Assembly (NCBI GenBank): GCA_964235485.1
Contig: CAXSAZ010000001.1
Location: 124,001-188,000, forward strand
Source: CAHJXG01 sp964235485
GTDB taxonomy: Bacteria; Pseudomonadota; Alphaproteobacteria; Acetobacterales; Acetobacteraceae
Direction of reading: 5' to 3'
Length of the DNA: 64,000 bases
Under the pieces are notes generated by a model, which saw only the letters and a list, made by a program, of their open reading frames with translations, searched no databases and was not told the origin of the DNA. The translations under genes and the position numbers were made by a program. Every line of letters begins with the position of its first letter. Position 1 is the stretch's first letter. Shown here one piece after another: positions 51,379 through 61,565 of the stretch.

Positions 51379-52263
51379 ATGACTCCGACCCTGCGCCGCG
51401 GCGGCGCGCTTTCCTTTCTGCTCCATGCCGCGGCGCTGTTCGCGGTGGTCGCGACCTTGCGGCCCCGCTTGCCGCCGGAAACGGACGCCGAAGCAACGGC
51501 TGTGACCGTGCAGTTCGAGGCCGCGCCCACCCCGGCCCCACGTGCGCCCACGCCCGCGCCTGCTTCCACGCCAACTCCGCCTGCCCCCGTGCCGGCCCCG
51601 CCCGCGCCGGAGCCGCCGGTCGCGCCGCCACCGCTTCCACCGCCGCCCACGCCAGCCCCGCCGCGTCCGCCCGTCCCGGCCCCGTTGCCGCCACCGCCGC
51701 CCGCGCCGGAGCAGGCCGCTCCCGCGCCGTTGCCCGCGCCGCCCATACCGCCGCCGGCCCGCCCGGCGCCCGCCGTCCCGACGCCGCCCAGCCCAGCCCA
51801 GCCCGACCCGGACCGCCGCCCCGCGCCCGACAGCAAGGCGCTGGAAAGCGCGCTGGACCGGCTGCGCTCCCAGCAGGCCAGCAAGGAACCGCCGCGCGCC
51901 CCATCGCCGCCCCGTGCCGGCACGCCCGGCGGCGGCAGCCCGGCCGGCATCGACAACGCGCTGCTCAGCAGCGGGGTGCGCCAGGCAATTGGCGAGCAGC
52001 TCCGGGAATGCTGGACCGGCGACAAGAGCGCGCTCGACTACGACAAGCAGTCCGTGCGCCTGGTGGTGACGACGGACCCGACCGGCACGATCCGGGTGGC
52101 GGACATCGCGGCCAACGATGCGTCCCGCACCGGCAGCGGCGTCGCCCGCGCCTTTGCCGAGCGCGCCCGGCGGGCGGCGCTCGACCCGCAATGCGCGCAG
52201 CTTCCGCTGCCGGACAAGCTCAAAGGACAAAACCGTACCTTTGAAATCACGTTTCGGCCCTGA
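51379..52263 (+). CDS. tolA: TolA with proline-rich periplasmic linker
   Basis: A 294-residue protein. Residues about 9-26 form the membrane anchor (GALSFLLHAAALFAVVATL). Residues about 50-155 are an extended Pro/Ala/Thr-rich linker (PAPLPPPPPAPEQAAPAPLP) replacing the long Lys/Glu/Ala helix of E. coli TolA. Residues about 195-294 are the C-terminal binding domain (GVRQAIGEQLRECWTGDKS). It links the TolQR motor to TolB/Pal across the periplasm. The linker predicts a dependence on EF-P for translation; epmA is in this window. Confidence 0.88.
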   Translation: MTPTLRRGGALSFLLHAAALFAVVATLRPRLPPETDAEATAVTVQFEAAPTPAPRAPTPAPASTPTPPAPVPAPPAPEPPVAPPPLPPPPTPAPPRPPVPAPLPPPPPAPEQAAPAPLPAPPIPPPARPAPAVPTPPSPAQPDPDRRPAPDSKALESALDRLRSQQASKEPPRAPSPPRAGTPGGGSPAGIDNALLSSGVRQAIGEQLRECWTGDKSALDYDKQSVRLVVTTDPTGTIRVADIAANDASRTGSGVARAFAERARRAALDPQCAQLPLPDKLKGQNRTFEITFRP

Positions 52264-52290
52264 CCGGCCGCCCGCATCGGAGATGCCTGC

Positions 52291-53640
52291 ATGAACCCGA
52301 CTCGCCTGCTCCTGGCCCGCCGCAGCCTGCTGGCCGGCGCCGCCGTTTCCGCCGCGCCGCTGCTGGCGCGCAGCCCCATGGCCCAAGGCATCGGCGGCGG
52401 CAACCAGCAGCCGGAGATCACCGTGGACCGCGCCCGCGCGGCGCCCATTCCCATCGCCATCCCGAGCTTCGCCGGCATCCCGCTCGGCGCGGAGATGACC
52501 GGCGTGATCACCAACAACCTGGGCCGCTCCGGCCTGTTCCGCACGATCAGCCCGGCGGCGCCGGCCGGCAGCGACGGCGATACCCCCAATTTCCAAAGCT
52601 GGAAGGCGCTCGGTGCGCAGGCGCTGGTCACCGGCCGCGCGGAAGGCGGCGGCTCCAACGTGCGGGTCGAGTTCCGGCTGTGGGACGTGCTGCCGGGCCA
52701 GCAGATCCAGGGCACCGCCTACACCACCACCTCGGCCAACTGGCGCCGCATCGCGCACATCATCAGCGACGTGATCTACGAGCGCCTGCTCGGCGAGAAG
52801 GGCTACTTCGACACCCGGATCGCGTATGTCGCCGGCAGCGGGCCGCGCGACCGCCGGGTGAAGCGGCTCGCGATCATGGACCAGGACGGGGAAGGCAACC
52901 GCTTCCTGACCGACGGCACCTGGCTCGCGTTGACACCCCGCTTCCACCCGACGCGCGACCAGATCGTGTTCATGTCGTTCCAGAACAACCGGCCGCGGGT
53001 GTACACCTTTGACCTCGGCACCAACACGCAGCGTGTGCTCGGCGAGTACGAGGGCATGACGTTTGCGCCGCGCTTCAGCCCGGACGGCAACACCATCATC
53101 ATGTCGGTCGCCCGCGGCAGCGGGTCGGAGATCGTCTCGGTCGGCCTGGGCGGCGGGCCGGAGCGGCGGCTGACCACCGGCGGCGCCATCGACACCAGCC
53201 CGTGCTACAGCTCGGACGGCACGCAGATCGTGTTCAACTCGGACCGCGGCGGCGACCAGCAGCTTTACGTCATGGACGCGGGCGGCGGCGGCGTGCGGCG
53301 CATCAGCTTCGGGCGCGGGCGCTACGCCACGCCGGTATGGTCGCCGCGCGGCGACCTGATCGCGTTCACCCGGCTGACCGGCGGCACCTTTGCGATTGGG
53401 GTGATGCGCCCGGACGGGTCGGGCGAGCGCATCCTGTCGGAAAGCTTCTCCGTGGAAGGGCCGACGTTTGCGCCCAACGGCCGCGTGCTGATGTTCTACC
53501 GGGAGACCCCGGCGCGCGACCGCAGCGGCGTCGGCTATTCCTCCCGCCTGGTGTCCATCGACATCACCGGCTTCAACGAGCGCGTGGTCAACACCCCGAC
53601 CGACGCCTCCGACCCGGCCTGGTCGCCGCTTCTGGCCTGA
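52291..53640 (+). CDS. tolB: TolB periplasmic beta-propeller
   Basis: A 449-residue protein with N-terminal alpha/beta domain (EITVDRARAAPIPIAIPSFAG) and a six-bladed propeller of WD40-like repeats (FAPRFSPDGNTIIMSV, SPCYSSDGTQIVFNSD and so on). It binds Pal and TolA. The signal sequence LLARRSLLAGAAVSAAPLLA with Arg10-Arg11 looks like a Tat rather than a Sec signal. Starts 28 bases after tolA. Confidence 0.94.
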   Translation: MNPTRLLLARRSLLAGAAVSAAPLLARSPMAQGIGGGNQQPEITVDRARAAPIPIAIPSFAGIPLGAEMTGVITNNLGRSGLFRTISPAAPAGSDGDTPNFQSWKALGAQALVTGRAEGGGSNVRVEFRLWDVLPGQQIQGTAYTTTSANWRRIAHIISDVIYERLLGEKGYFDTRIAYVAGSGPRDRRVKRLAIMDQDGEGNRFLTDGTWLALTPRFHPTRDQIVFMSFQNNRPRVYTFDLGTNTQRVLGEYEGMTFAPRFSPDGNTIIMSVARGSGSEIVSVGLGGGPERRLTTGGAIDTSPCYSSDGTQIVFNSDRGGDQQLYVMDAGGGGVRRISFGRGRYATPVWSPRGDLIAFTRLTGGTFAIGVMRPDGSGERILSESFSVEGPTFAPNGRVLMFYRETPARDRSGVGYSSRLVSIDITGFNERVVNTPTDASDPAWSPLLA

Positions 53641-53774
53641 GCCGGGTAGGCACTCCGGTTCCGGGCCGCCGGCGTGCTTGACCCGCATCCGCCGGCAGCG
53701 TAACGCGCATGAAAGTGGAACGATCAGGACTCGCAGCCGGGTCCAGCCAGTCTATAGCTAAGGAGAGCAGCACC

Positions 53775-54254
53775 ATGAAGTTCAAGCTGATCGGCGTTTT
53801 CACGGCCGTGGCCCTGCTGGGCGCCTGCGCGGACAAGGCGACGACCACCGGCGCTGCCACCGGGTCCGGCGCCACGTCCGGCACGGCCGGTGTCACGCCG
53901 GGCAGCCAGCAGGACCTGGTCGCCAACGTCGGCGACCGGGTGTTCTATTCGCTCGACAGCTCGTCCCTGGACGGGGACTCGCGGTCCACGCTGGATCGGC
54001 AGGCGAGTTGGCTGGCCCGCTATCCGCAGTCCGGCGTCCAGGTGGCCGGCAACTGCGATGAGCGCGGCACGACGGAGTACAACCTGGCGCTCGGCCAGCG
54101 CCGGGCCAATGCCGCCCGCGACTACTTGGTGGCCCGCGGCACGGCGTCGGCGCGCATCACGGCGGTCAGCTACGGCAAGGAGCGTCCGACGGCGCTCGGC
54201 TCGGACGATCAGGCGTATGCGCAGAACCGGAATGCGACGACGTCGGTTCGCTAG
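53775..54254 (+). CDS. pal: Peptidoglycan-associated lipoprotein Pal
   Basis: A 159-residue lipoprotein. The signal peptide ends at LLGAC (Cys18). A short Ala/Thr/Gly linker leads into the OmpA-like peptidoglycan-binding domain with the conserved GNCDERGTTEYNLALGQRRANAARDYL. It anchors the outer membrane to peptidoglycan and cycles with TolB. ATG at 53775 follows AAGGAGAGC; an in-frame ATG at 53709 is rejected because it would block the signal sequence. Confidence 0.95.
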   Translation: MKFKLIGVFTAVALLGACADKATTTGAATGSGATSGTAGVTPGSQQDLVANVGDRVFYSLDSSSLDGDSRSTLDRQASWLARYPQSGVQVAGNCDERGTTEYNLALGQRRANAARDYLVARGTASARITAVSYGKERPTALGSDDQAYAQNRNATTSVR

Positions 54255-54258
54255 GCGG

Positions 54259-55074
54259 ATGCGGCTCGCGCCCGCCCTGGTCGCGCTGGCGGTCGGCCTG
54301 GCCGCGGCGCCGGCCTGGGCGCAGTTGGACAGCCGCGACGCGATTGCGCTGCAGAACCAGATCCTGGAGCTGCGCCGCGACCTGCAAGGGCTGCAAGCGC
54401 AGCGCGGCGCGCCGGCGCTGCCCCCGCCGGTGCGCCGGGGCGGGGATGGCGGCGGCAGCGAGATCGCGGCGCAGTTGCTCGACCGCGTGGCGCAGCTTGA
54501 AGATGACGTGCGCCGCCTGCGCGGGCAGCTTGACGAGCAGGCCAACGCTTCCCGGCGGCAGATGGACGACCTGTCCAAGCAGGTGGCCGACCTGAACTTC
54601 CGGCTGCAGAACTCGGGACCTTCGGGCGGGCCGGGTCCGCGGGCATCGCCGGACGCTTCGGCAGCCGGGCCGGCGCCATCCGGGCGGCGCCCAGCCGAGC
54701 TTGCCATGCAGGAGGGCAACGCCGCCCTGGCCCGGCGCGACTACGGCGTCGCCGAGGCGGCGGCACGCGAGGTGCTGTCCGGTGGCAGGGGCGGGCCGCG
54801 CGCCGGGGACGCGCAGTTCCTGCTGGCGCAGGCTTTGATGGGCAAGCGCGACTACCCGGGCGCCGCGGTGGCTTACGACGACGCTTATAACCGTTCGCGC
54901 ACGGGGTCGCGGGCGCCGGATGCCCTGTTGGGCCTGGCGAACGCCCTGGCCGCGTTGAACGACCGGGCCAATGCCTGCGCCGCGCTCGACAAGCTGCGAA
55001 CCGAGTTCCCCGCACCCCGCGCGAACCTGCGGGACGCCGCCACCGCGGCGCGCGGCCGATCCGGCTGCCCTTGA
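54259..55074 (+). CDS. cpoB: CpoB/YbgF periplasmic coordination protein
   Basis: A 271-residue secreted protein. The signal peptide ends PAWAQ (cleavage about residue 21). A coiled coil follows (LQNQILELRRDLQGLQAQ and LLDRVAQLEDDVRRLRGQ). After a disordered Pro/Gly region TPR repeats occupy the C-terminus (DAQFLLAQALMGKRDYPGAA, PDALLGLANALAALN). It couples Tol-Pal to septal peptidoglycan synthesis. It starts 4 bases after pal and overlaps tilS by TTGA. Confidence 0.9.
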   Translation: MRLAPALVALAVGLAAAPAWAQLDSRDAIALQNQILELRRDLQGLQAQRGAPALPPPVRRGGDGGGSEIAAQLLDRVAQLEDDVRRLRGQLDEQANASRRQMDDLSKQVADLNFRLQNSGPSGGPGPRASPDASAAGPAPSGRRPAELAMQEGNAALARRDYGVAEAAAREVLSGGRGGPRAGDAQFLLAQALMGKRDYPGAAVAYDDAYNRSRTGSRAPDALLGLANALAALNDRANACAALDKLRTEFPAPRANLRDAATAARGRSGCP

Positions 55075-56294
55075 ACGACGAGCCGGTCTCCCCGGCGGAG
55101 TTCGCGGCGCTGATGGCCGCCGTCGGGCCGTTCGGCCGGGAACGCCGGGTCGCGGTGGCCGTGTCCGGCGGCGCCGACAGCATGGCTTTGGCATTGCTGC
55201 TCGCCGGGTGGGGGCGGCCGGCGGCGATGATCGTCGATCACGGCCTGCGACCCGAATCGGGCGCCGAGGCGGCCTCCACGGCGGCGCGACTGGCCGGGTT
55301 GGGGGTTGCCGCCCGCGTGCTGCCGCTTTCGGGGCTGGCGCGCGGTCCGGCGCTGGCCGAGCGCGCGCGGACCGCCCGATACGCCGCCCTGGCGGCGGCC
55401 TGCCGGGATGCCGGGCTTACCGACCTGCTGCTGGCTCACCACGCGCAGGACCAGGCCGAGACCTTGCTGCTCCGCCAAGACGCCGGCAGCGGGCCGGCTG
55501 GCCTGGCCGGCATGGCGGCGGTGACGCATGGGGAGACGGTCCGGCTGCTGCGCCCCTTGCTGACAGTGACGCCGGCCCGGCTGCGCGCGACCCTGCGCCA
55601 GGCCGGGGCAGGCTGGGTCGAGGACCCCAGCAACACGGACCCGGCGACTCCTCGCGCCAGGCTGCGCGCCGCGTTCGCGCGGGGGGACGCGGCCCCGGTG
55701 CCGGAGCTTTGCCAAGCAGCGCGGCGGCACGGCGCGGCGCGGCGCGAGCGGGAGACCGCCGTCGCTGACGAACTGGCGCGGCATGTCAGCCTGTTGCTCG
55801 GCGGCGTCGCCGCCATCGCCGGGCCGGCCATCAGCGCCGCGGCGCTGTCCGCCCTGATCTGGACCGTATCAGGCGCGCGCCACCCTCCCGGAACCGCCGC
55901 CGTGGCGCGCTTGGCCGAACGGCTGCGCCCGGCCACCCTGCACGGCGTGGCGGTTCTGCCGACGCCGGGCGGCTGGCTGGTTGGGCGGGAAGCGGCGGCC
56001 CAGGCCGGCGCGGTCCCGGCGCAAGCAGGCGCCGTGTGGGACCGCCGGTTCCGCCTGCTGGCAGCGCCGCCGCGTGAAGGCACCTTGGGGCCGCTCGGCA
56101 GCGACGCCGCGCGGCTGCGGCGGTGGTCCGGCCTGCCGGCGGCGCTGCTGCGGACGTTGCCGGCGATCCGGTGCAGTTACGGATTGTTTGCGGTGCCGAG
56201 TTTAGCCTATCCTGATCCGGATACCTGCCGTGCCGTGCCGATCGCGTTCTGCCCACCTCGCCCGGCCGCGCCTGCGCCTTTTGCACCGGGCTGA
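55071..56294 (+). CDS. tilS: tRNA(Ile)-lysidine synthetase TilS
   Basis: A 407-residue PP-loop ATPase converting C34 of tRNA-Ile2 to lysidine. The PP-loop is VAVSGGADSMALALLL around residue 27, and the AHHAQDQAETLLLR and WVEDPSNTD blocks give further family positions. It starts at TTG overlapping the cpoB stop. The C-terminal region is less conserved and Cys/Pro-rich. Co-occurrence with tol-pal and ftsH is typical of alphaproteobacteria. Confidence 0.9.
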   Translation: MNDEPVSPAEFAALMAAVGPFGRERRVAVAVSGGADSMALALLLAGWGRPAAMIVDHGLRPESGAEAASTAARLAGLGVAARVLPLSGLARGPALAERARTARYAALAAACRDAGLTDLLLAHHAQDQAETLLLRQDAGSGPAGLAGMAAVTHGETVRLLRPLLTVTPARLRATLRQAGAGWVEDPSNTDPATPRARLRAAFARGDAAPVPELCQAARRHGAARRERETAVADELARHVSLLLGGVAAIAGPAISAAALSALIWTVSGARHPPGTAAVARLAERLRPATLHGVAVLPTPGGWLVGREAAAQAGAVPAQAGAVWDRRFRLLAAPPREGTLGPLGSDAARLRRWSGLPAALLRTLPAIRCSYGLFAVPSLAYPDPDTCRAVPIAFCPPRPAAPAPFAPG

Positions 56295-56352
56295 TCGGGT
56301 GGGGATGTGCAGGCGGCACCGGCGCACTATGTTGAGGTTCTGATAAGCGGCG

Positions 56353-56371
56353 CCGGCCCATGTTGGGCCGG
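56353..56371 (+). other. Inverted repeat between tilS and ftsH
   Basis: CCGGCCCA (56353-56360) and TGGGCCGG (56364-56371) form a perfect 8-bp stem with a 3-base loop, in the 146-base gap. No T-run follows, so it is not an ordinary intrinsic terminator; it may be part of the ftsH leader. Confidence 0.4.
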
Positions 56372-56440
56372 GAACGAGGATACCGGGACCGCTCCGATTG
56401 CGCCCAGGCCCGGGTGAGATGACTGGATCGCCAGGATCAT

Positions 56441-58372
<1,932 letters not shown>

Positions 58373-58386
58373 GCGGGTTTGATTGG

Positions 58387-58417
58387 AACGGCCGGCATCA
58401 CCTGATGCCGGCCGTTT
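58387..58417 (+). terminator. Strong hairpin after ftsH, just before folP
   Basis: A perfect 14-bp inverted repeat, AACGGCCGGCATCA (58387-58400) with TGATGCCGGCCGTT (58403-58416). It has a very small loop and is followed by TTTCC. It sits 15 bases after the ftsH stop and ends 3 bases before the folP ATG. It looks like an intrinsic terminator or attenuator separating folP expression from ftsH. Confidence 0.75.
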
Positions 58418-58419
58418 CC

Positions 58420-59280
58420 ATGACCGCCATGCTGAAATCCGCGACTACTTCCCATGACGTTCCGGGCCATGAATGGGCTGGGCTGTCCCCCGGCCCGGTC
58501 GTCATGGGCATCCTCAACGTCACACCAGACAGCTTCAGCGATGGCGGCGATGCCATGGATGCGGCCCAGGCCATCGCGGCCGGGCAGCGGATGATCGCGG
58601 AAGGCGCCGGCATCCTCGACATCGGCGGTGAATCGACCCGGCCCGGCGCTGTGCCTATTTCGCCCGAGGAGGAACAGCGCCGCGTGCTGCCGGTGATCGC
58701 GGCGCTTGCTGGCCGCGGCGTGCCGCTTTCCGTCGATACGAGGAATGCCGGCACCATGGCGGCGGCGCTCGACGCCGGGGCGGCGGTCGTCAACGATGTT
58801 TCGGCCTTGGCCCATGACCCGGCGGCGGCGGCGCTCCTGGCCCGTCGCGGCTGCCCCGTAGTGCTGATGCACATGCGGGGCACGCCGGCCACGATGATGG
58901 CGCACGCGGCCTATGGCGATGTCGTGGCGGAGGTCATGGCCGAACTCGCCGCGCGGATCGACGCGGCGGAGGCCGCAGGCATCGCCCGTTCCAGCATCGT
59001 CATCGACCCCGGCATCGGCTTTGCCAAGACGGACGAGCATAACATTCTGCTATTGCAACGTTTGCCGATCTTGCTAGGCTTGGGATGCCGGATCGTGGTC
59101 GGGGTGTCGCGCAAGCGGTTCATCGGCCAGTTGAGCGGCGTGGAGGACGCAAAACAGCGCATGGCCGGTTCAATCGCTGCGGGCCTGTATGCTTTGTCAC
59201 AGGGCGCGACCATTCTCCGGGTTCACGATGTCGCAGCAACGGTCCAGGCCGTTCGGACCTGGCGGGGGCTGGCCGGCTGA
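58420..59280 (+). CDS. folP: Dihydropteroate synthase
   Basis: A 286-residue TIM barrel joining HMDP-pyrophosphate and p-aminobenzoate; target of sulfonamides. The conserved loops are PVVMGILNVTPDSFSDGG, ILDIGGESTRPGA, VPLSVDTRNAG and VVNDVSALAHD. SRKRFIG gives the pABA/phosphate Arg. An ATG at 58405 lies inside the preceding hairpin, so ATG at 58420 (or 58429) is preferred. It precedes glmM by 33 bases, an arrangement widely shared in bacteria. Confidence 0.92.
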   Translation: MTAMLKSATTSHDVPGHEWAGLSPGPVVMGILNVTPDSFSDGGDAMDAAQAIAAGQRMIAEGAGILDIGGESTRPGAVPISPEEEQRRVLPVIAALAGRGVPLSVDTRNAGTMAAALDAGAAVVNDVSALAHDPAAAALLARRGCPVVLMHMRGTPATMMAHAAYGDVVAEVMAELAARIDAAEAAGIARSSIVIDPGIGFAKTDEHNILLLQRLPILLGLGCRIVVGVSRKRFIGQLSGVEDAKQRMAGSIAAGLYALSQGATILRVHDVAATVQAVRTWRGLAG

Positions 59281-59313
59281 CCTATTGATCCTCTCAAAAA
59301 CCTGGGGAACATC

Positions 59314-60675
59314 ATGACGACCAGTAGGCGCCTGTTCGGCACGGACGGCATTCGCGGCAAGGCCAACGCGGACCCGATGACGGCGGAAACGGCGCTGCAA
59401 CTGGGCCAGGCCGCCGGGCTAATCTTCGTCCGCGGCAACCACCGGCATCAGGTCGTGATCGGCAAGGACACCCGCCTGTCGGGCTACATGATCGAGCCGG
59501 CCTTAGTCGCGGGCTTCATCGGCGCGGGCATGGACGTGATCCTGGTCGGCCCGTTGCCGACGCCTGCCATTGCCATGCTGACCCGCAGCCTGCGCGCCGA
59601 CCTCGGGGTGATGATCTCCGCGTCGCACAACCATTTTGAGGATAACGGCATCAAGCTGTTCGGCCCCGACGGGTTCAAGCTGTCGGACCAGACGGAGCTG
59701 GACATCGAGATGCTGATGGCGGCGGACCGGTCCGCGCAGTTGGCGGCGCCCTCCAAGCTCGGCCGCGCCGTCCGGCTGAACGACGCCGGCGGGCGTTACA
59801 TCGAGGCCGCCAAGGGCACGTTCCCCCGCGGCGTCACGCTTACCGGGCTGAAGATCGTCGTGGATTGCGCGAACGGCGCCGCTTACAGCGTGGCGCCGAC
59901 CGTATTGTGGGAACTCGGCGCCACCATCATCCCGGTGGGGGTGGAACCTGATGGGTTCAACATCAACAGCGGCTGCGGCTCCACCGTGCCGTCCTTCCTG
60001 TGCTCCAAGGTGCTGGAGCACGGCGCCGACCTCGGCTTGGCGCTCGACGGGGACGCGGACCGGCTTCTGCTGTCCGACGAGCGCGGCAAGATCATCGACG
60101 GCGATCAGATCCTGGGCTTGATCGCGCAGTATTGGGGCCGGGCCGGGCGGCTGACCGGGGATGGCGTGGTCGCCACGGTGATGTCCAACCTGGGGTTGGA
60201 GCGGTTCCTGGCATCTGAGGGCGTGGCGCTGCATCGCACCCAGGTCGGCGACCGCTACGTGGCCGAGCGTATGCGCGCCAGCGGCAACAACGTCGGCGGC
60301 GAGCAGTCCGGCCACATGATCCTGTCGGACTACGCGACGACGGGCGACGGCCTGGTCGCGGCGCTGCAGGTGCTGGCCGTGCTGGTGCAGCAGGGCCGCC
60401 CGGCAAGCGAAGCGTGCAAGCTGTTCGACCCGCTGCCGCAGATGCTGCGCAGCGTGCGCTTCACCGGGCGCTCGCCGCTGAAGGACCCCCAAGTGATCGC
60501 GGCGGTCGCCGATGCGGAGGCCGAACTGGGCCAGACCGGGCGCCTGCTGCTGCGCCTGAGCGGCACCGAGCCGGTCCTGCGCGTCATGGCGGAGGGTGAG
60601 GATGAGGCGATGGTGAGCCGGATCGTCGCCCAGCTTTGCGACACGGTTCTCGCAGCCACCCATGAGCCTGCATGA
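59314..60675 (+). CDS. glmM: Phosphoglucosamine mutase
   Basis: A 453-residue alpha-D-phosphohexomutase converting glucosamine-6-P to glucosamine-1-P for UDP-GlcNAc. The phosphoserine loop is MISASHNHFEDNGIKLFG near residue 102. The metal loop is ALDGDADRLLLSD and the sugar loop GGEQSGHMILSDYATTGDG. It supplies peptidoglycan and LPS. Its stop overlaps thiD by 4 bases, so the two are translationally coupled. Confidence 0.96.
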   Translation: MTTSRRLFGTDGIRGKANADPMTAETALQLGQAAGLIFVRGNHRHQVVIGKDTRLSGYMIEPALVAGFIGAGMDVILVGPLPTPAIAMLTRSLRADLGVMISASHNHFEDNGIKLFGPDGFKLSDQTELDIEMLMAADRSAQLAAPSKLGRAVRLNDAGGRYIEAAKGTFPRGVTLTGLKIVVDCANGAAYSVAPTVLWELGATIIPVGVEPDGFNINSGCGSTVPSFLCSKVLEHGADLGLALDGDADRLLLSDERGKIIDGDQILGLIAQYWGRAGRLTGDGVVATVMSNLGLERFLASEGVALHRTQVGDRYVAERMRASGNNVGGEQSGHMILSDYATTGDGLVAALQVLAVLVQQGRPASEACKLFDPLPQMLRSVRFTGRSPLKDPQVIAAVADAEAELGQTGRLLLRLSGTEPVLRVMAEGEDEAMVSRIVAQLCDTVLAATHEPA

Positions 60676-61505
60676 GCGGCCTGCCCGCCGGCCGCGTCCT
60701 GGTCGTCGCGGGGTCGGACTCCGGCGGCGGCGCGGGCATCCAGGCGGACATCAAGGCGATCATGGCCTTGGGCGGCTACGCCGCGACCGCGATCACGGCG
60801 CTCACGGCGCAGAACACGTTGGGCGTACACGGCGTGCTGCCGGTGCCCCCGCACTTCGTCCGCCAGCAGATCGATGCCGTGCTGGACGACATCGGCGCGG
60901 ATGCGGTGAAAACCGGGATGCTGGGCAGCGCGGAGGTCGTGCAGACGGTGGCGGCGGCGCTGCGTCGGCGTGGCAGCCCCCCCCTGGTGGTGGACCCGGT
61001 GATGGTCGCCAAGGGCGGGGCGCGGCTGCTGGACGACCCGGCGGTTGCCGCCTTGCGCCGCGACCTGCTTCCGCTCGCGGCCCTGCTGACGCCCAACGTG
61101 CCGGAGGCGGAGGCGCTGACCGGCCTTTCCATCAACGACCACGCCGCCGCGCGGCGAGCGGCGCAGGCGCTGCTGGACCTGGGCGCCGCGGCGGTGCTGC
61201 TGAAAGGCGGGCACTTGGACGGGGCGGTGGTGCAGGACATCCTGGCGACCCCCGCCGGGCTTGAGGTCATCGAAAGCCCGCGCGTGGACACGCGCCACAC
61301 TCACGGCACCGGCTGCACGCTGGCCAGCGCGGTCGCTGCCGGGCTGGCGCAGGGCATGACGCTCTCGGACGCAGTGCGGCGCGGCACCGCTTACGTCCAT
61401 GCGGCGATCTTGGCCGCACCTGGGTTCGGCGCCGGGCACGGCCCGCTTGGGCACGGCGTGACCGTCGATCCCGCCCGGCTTGCCGCGGTGCCTGCCCGCG
61501 ATTAA
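60672..61505 (+). CDS. thiD: Hydroxymethylpyrimidine (phosphate) kinase ThiD
   Basis: A 277-residue ribokinase-fold kinase phosphorylating HMP and HMP-P in thiamine synthesis. The substrate loop is AGSDSGGGAGIQADIKAI near residue 14. LVVDPVMVAKGG binds HMP, LLTPNVPEAEALTG is the central helix, and HGTGCTLASAVAAGLA has the catalytic Cys/Asp anion hole. ATG overlaps the glmM stop (ATGA). thiE is present elsewhere in the window. Confidence 0.94.
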   Translation: MSGLPAGRVLVVAGSDSGGGAGIQADIKAIMALGGYAATAITALTAQNTLGVHGVLPVPPHFVRQQIDAVLDDIGADAVKTGMLGSAEVVQTVAAALRRRGSPPLVVDPVMVAKGGARLLDDPAVAALRRDLLPLAALLTPNVPEAEALTGLSINDHAAARRAAQALLDLGAAAVLLKGGHLDGAVVQDILATPAGLEVIESPRVDTRHTHGTGCTLASAVAAGLAQGMTLSDAVRRGTAYVHAAILAAPGFGAGHGPLGHGVTVDPARLAAVPARD

Positions 61506-61521
61506 GTCTCCCGGCGGGCCA

Positions 61522-61560
61522 CGTCCCCCCACCGGGACGCTTCTCTTCTGAAAGGGAGAG
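61522..61560 (+). promoter_or_regulatory. serC RNA motif-like leader
   Basis: Two hairpins in the 60-base leader of serC. The first is CGTCCC/GGGACG (61522-61527 with 61534-61539). The second is CTCTTC/GGGAGAG at 61543-61560, whose 3' arm contains the ribosome-binding GGGAG. The place and architecture match the serC RNA motif known upstream of alphaproteobacterial serC-serA operons. The second stem could occlude translation start. Confidence 0.72.
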
Positions 61561-61565
61561 CGAAC

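Noticed and set aside
58405..58419. ATG at 58405 as folP start
   Set aside because: It lies inside a perfect 14-bp hairpin; ATG at 58420 just after it is more plausible.
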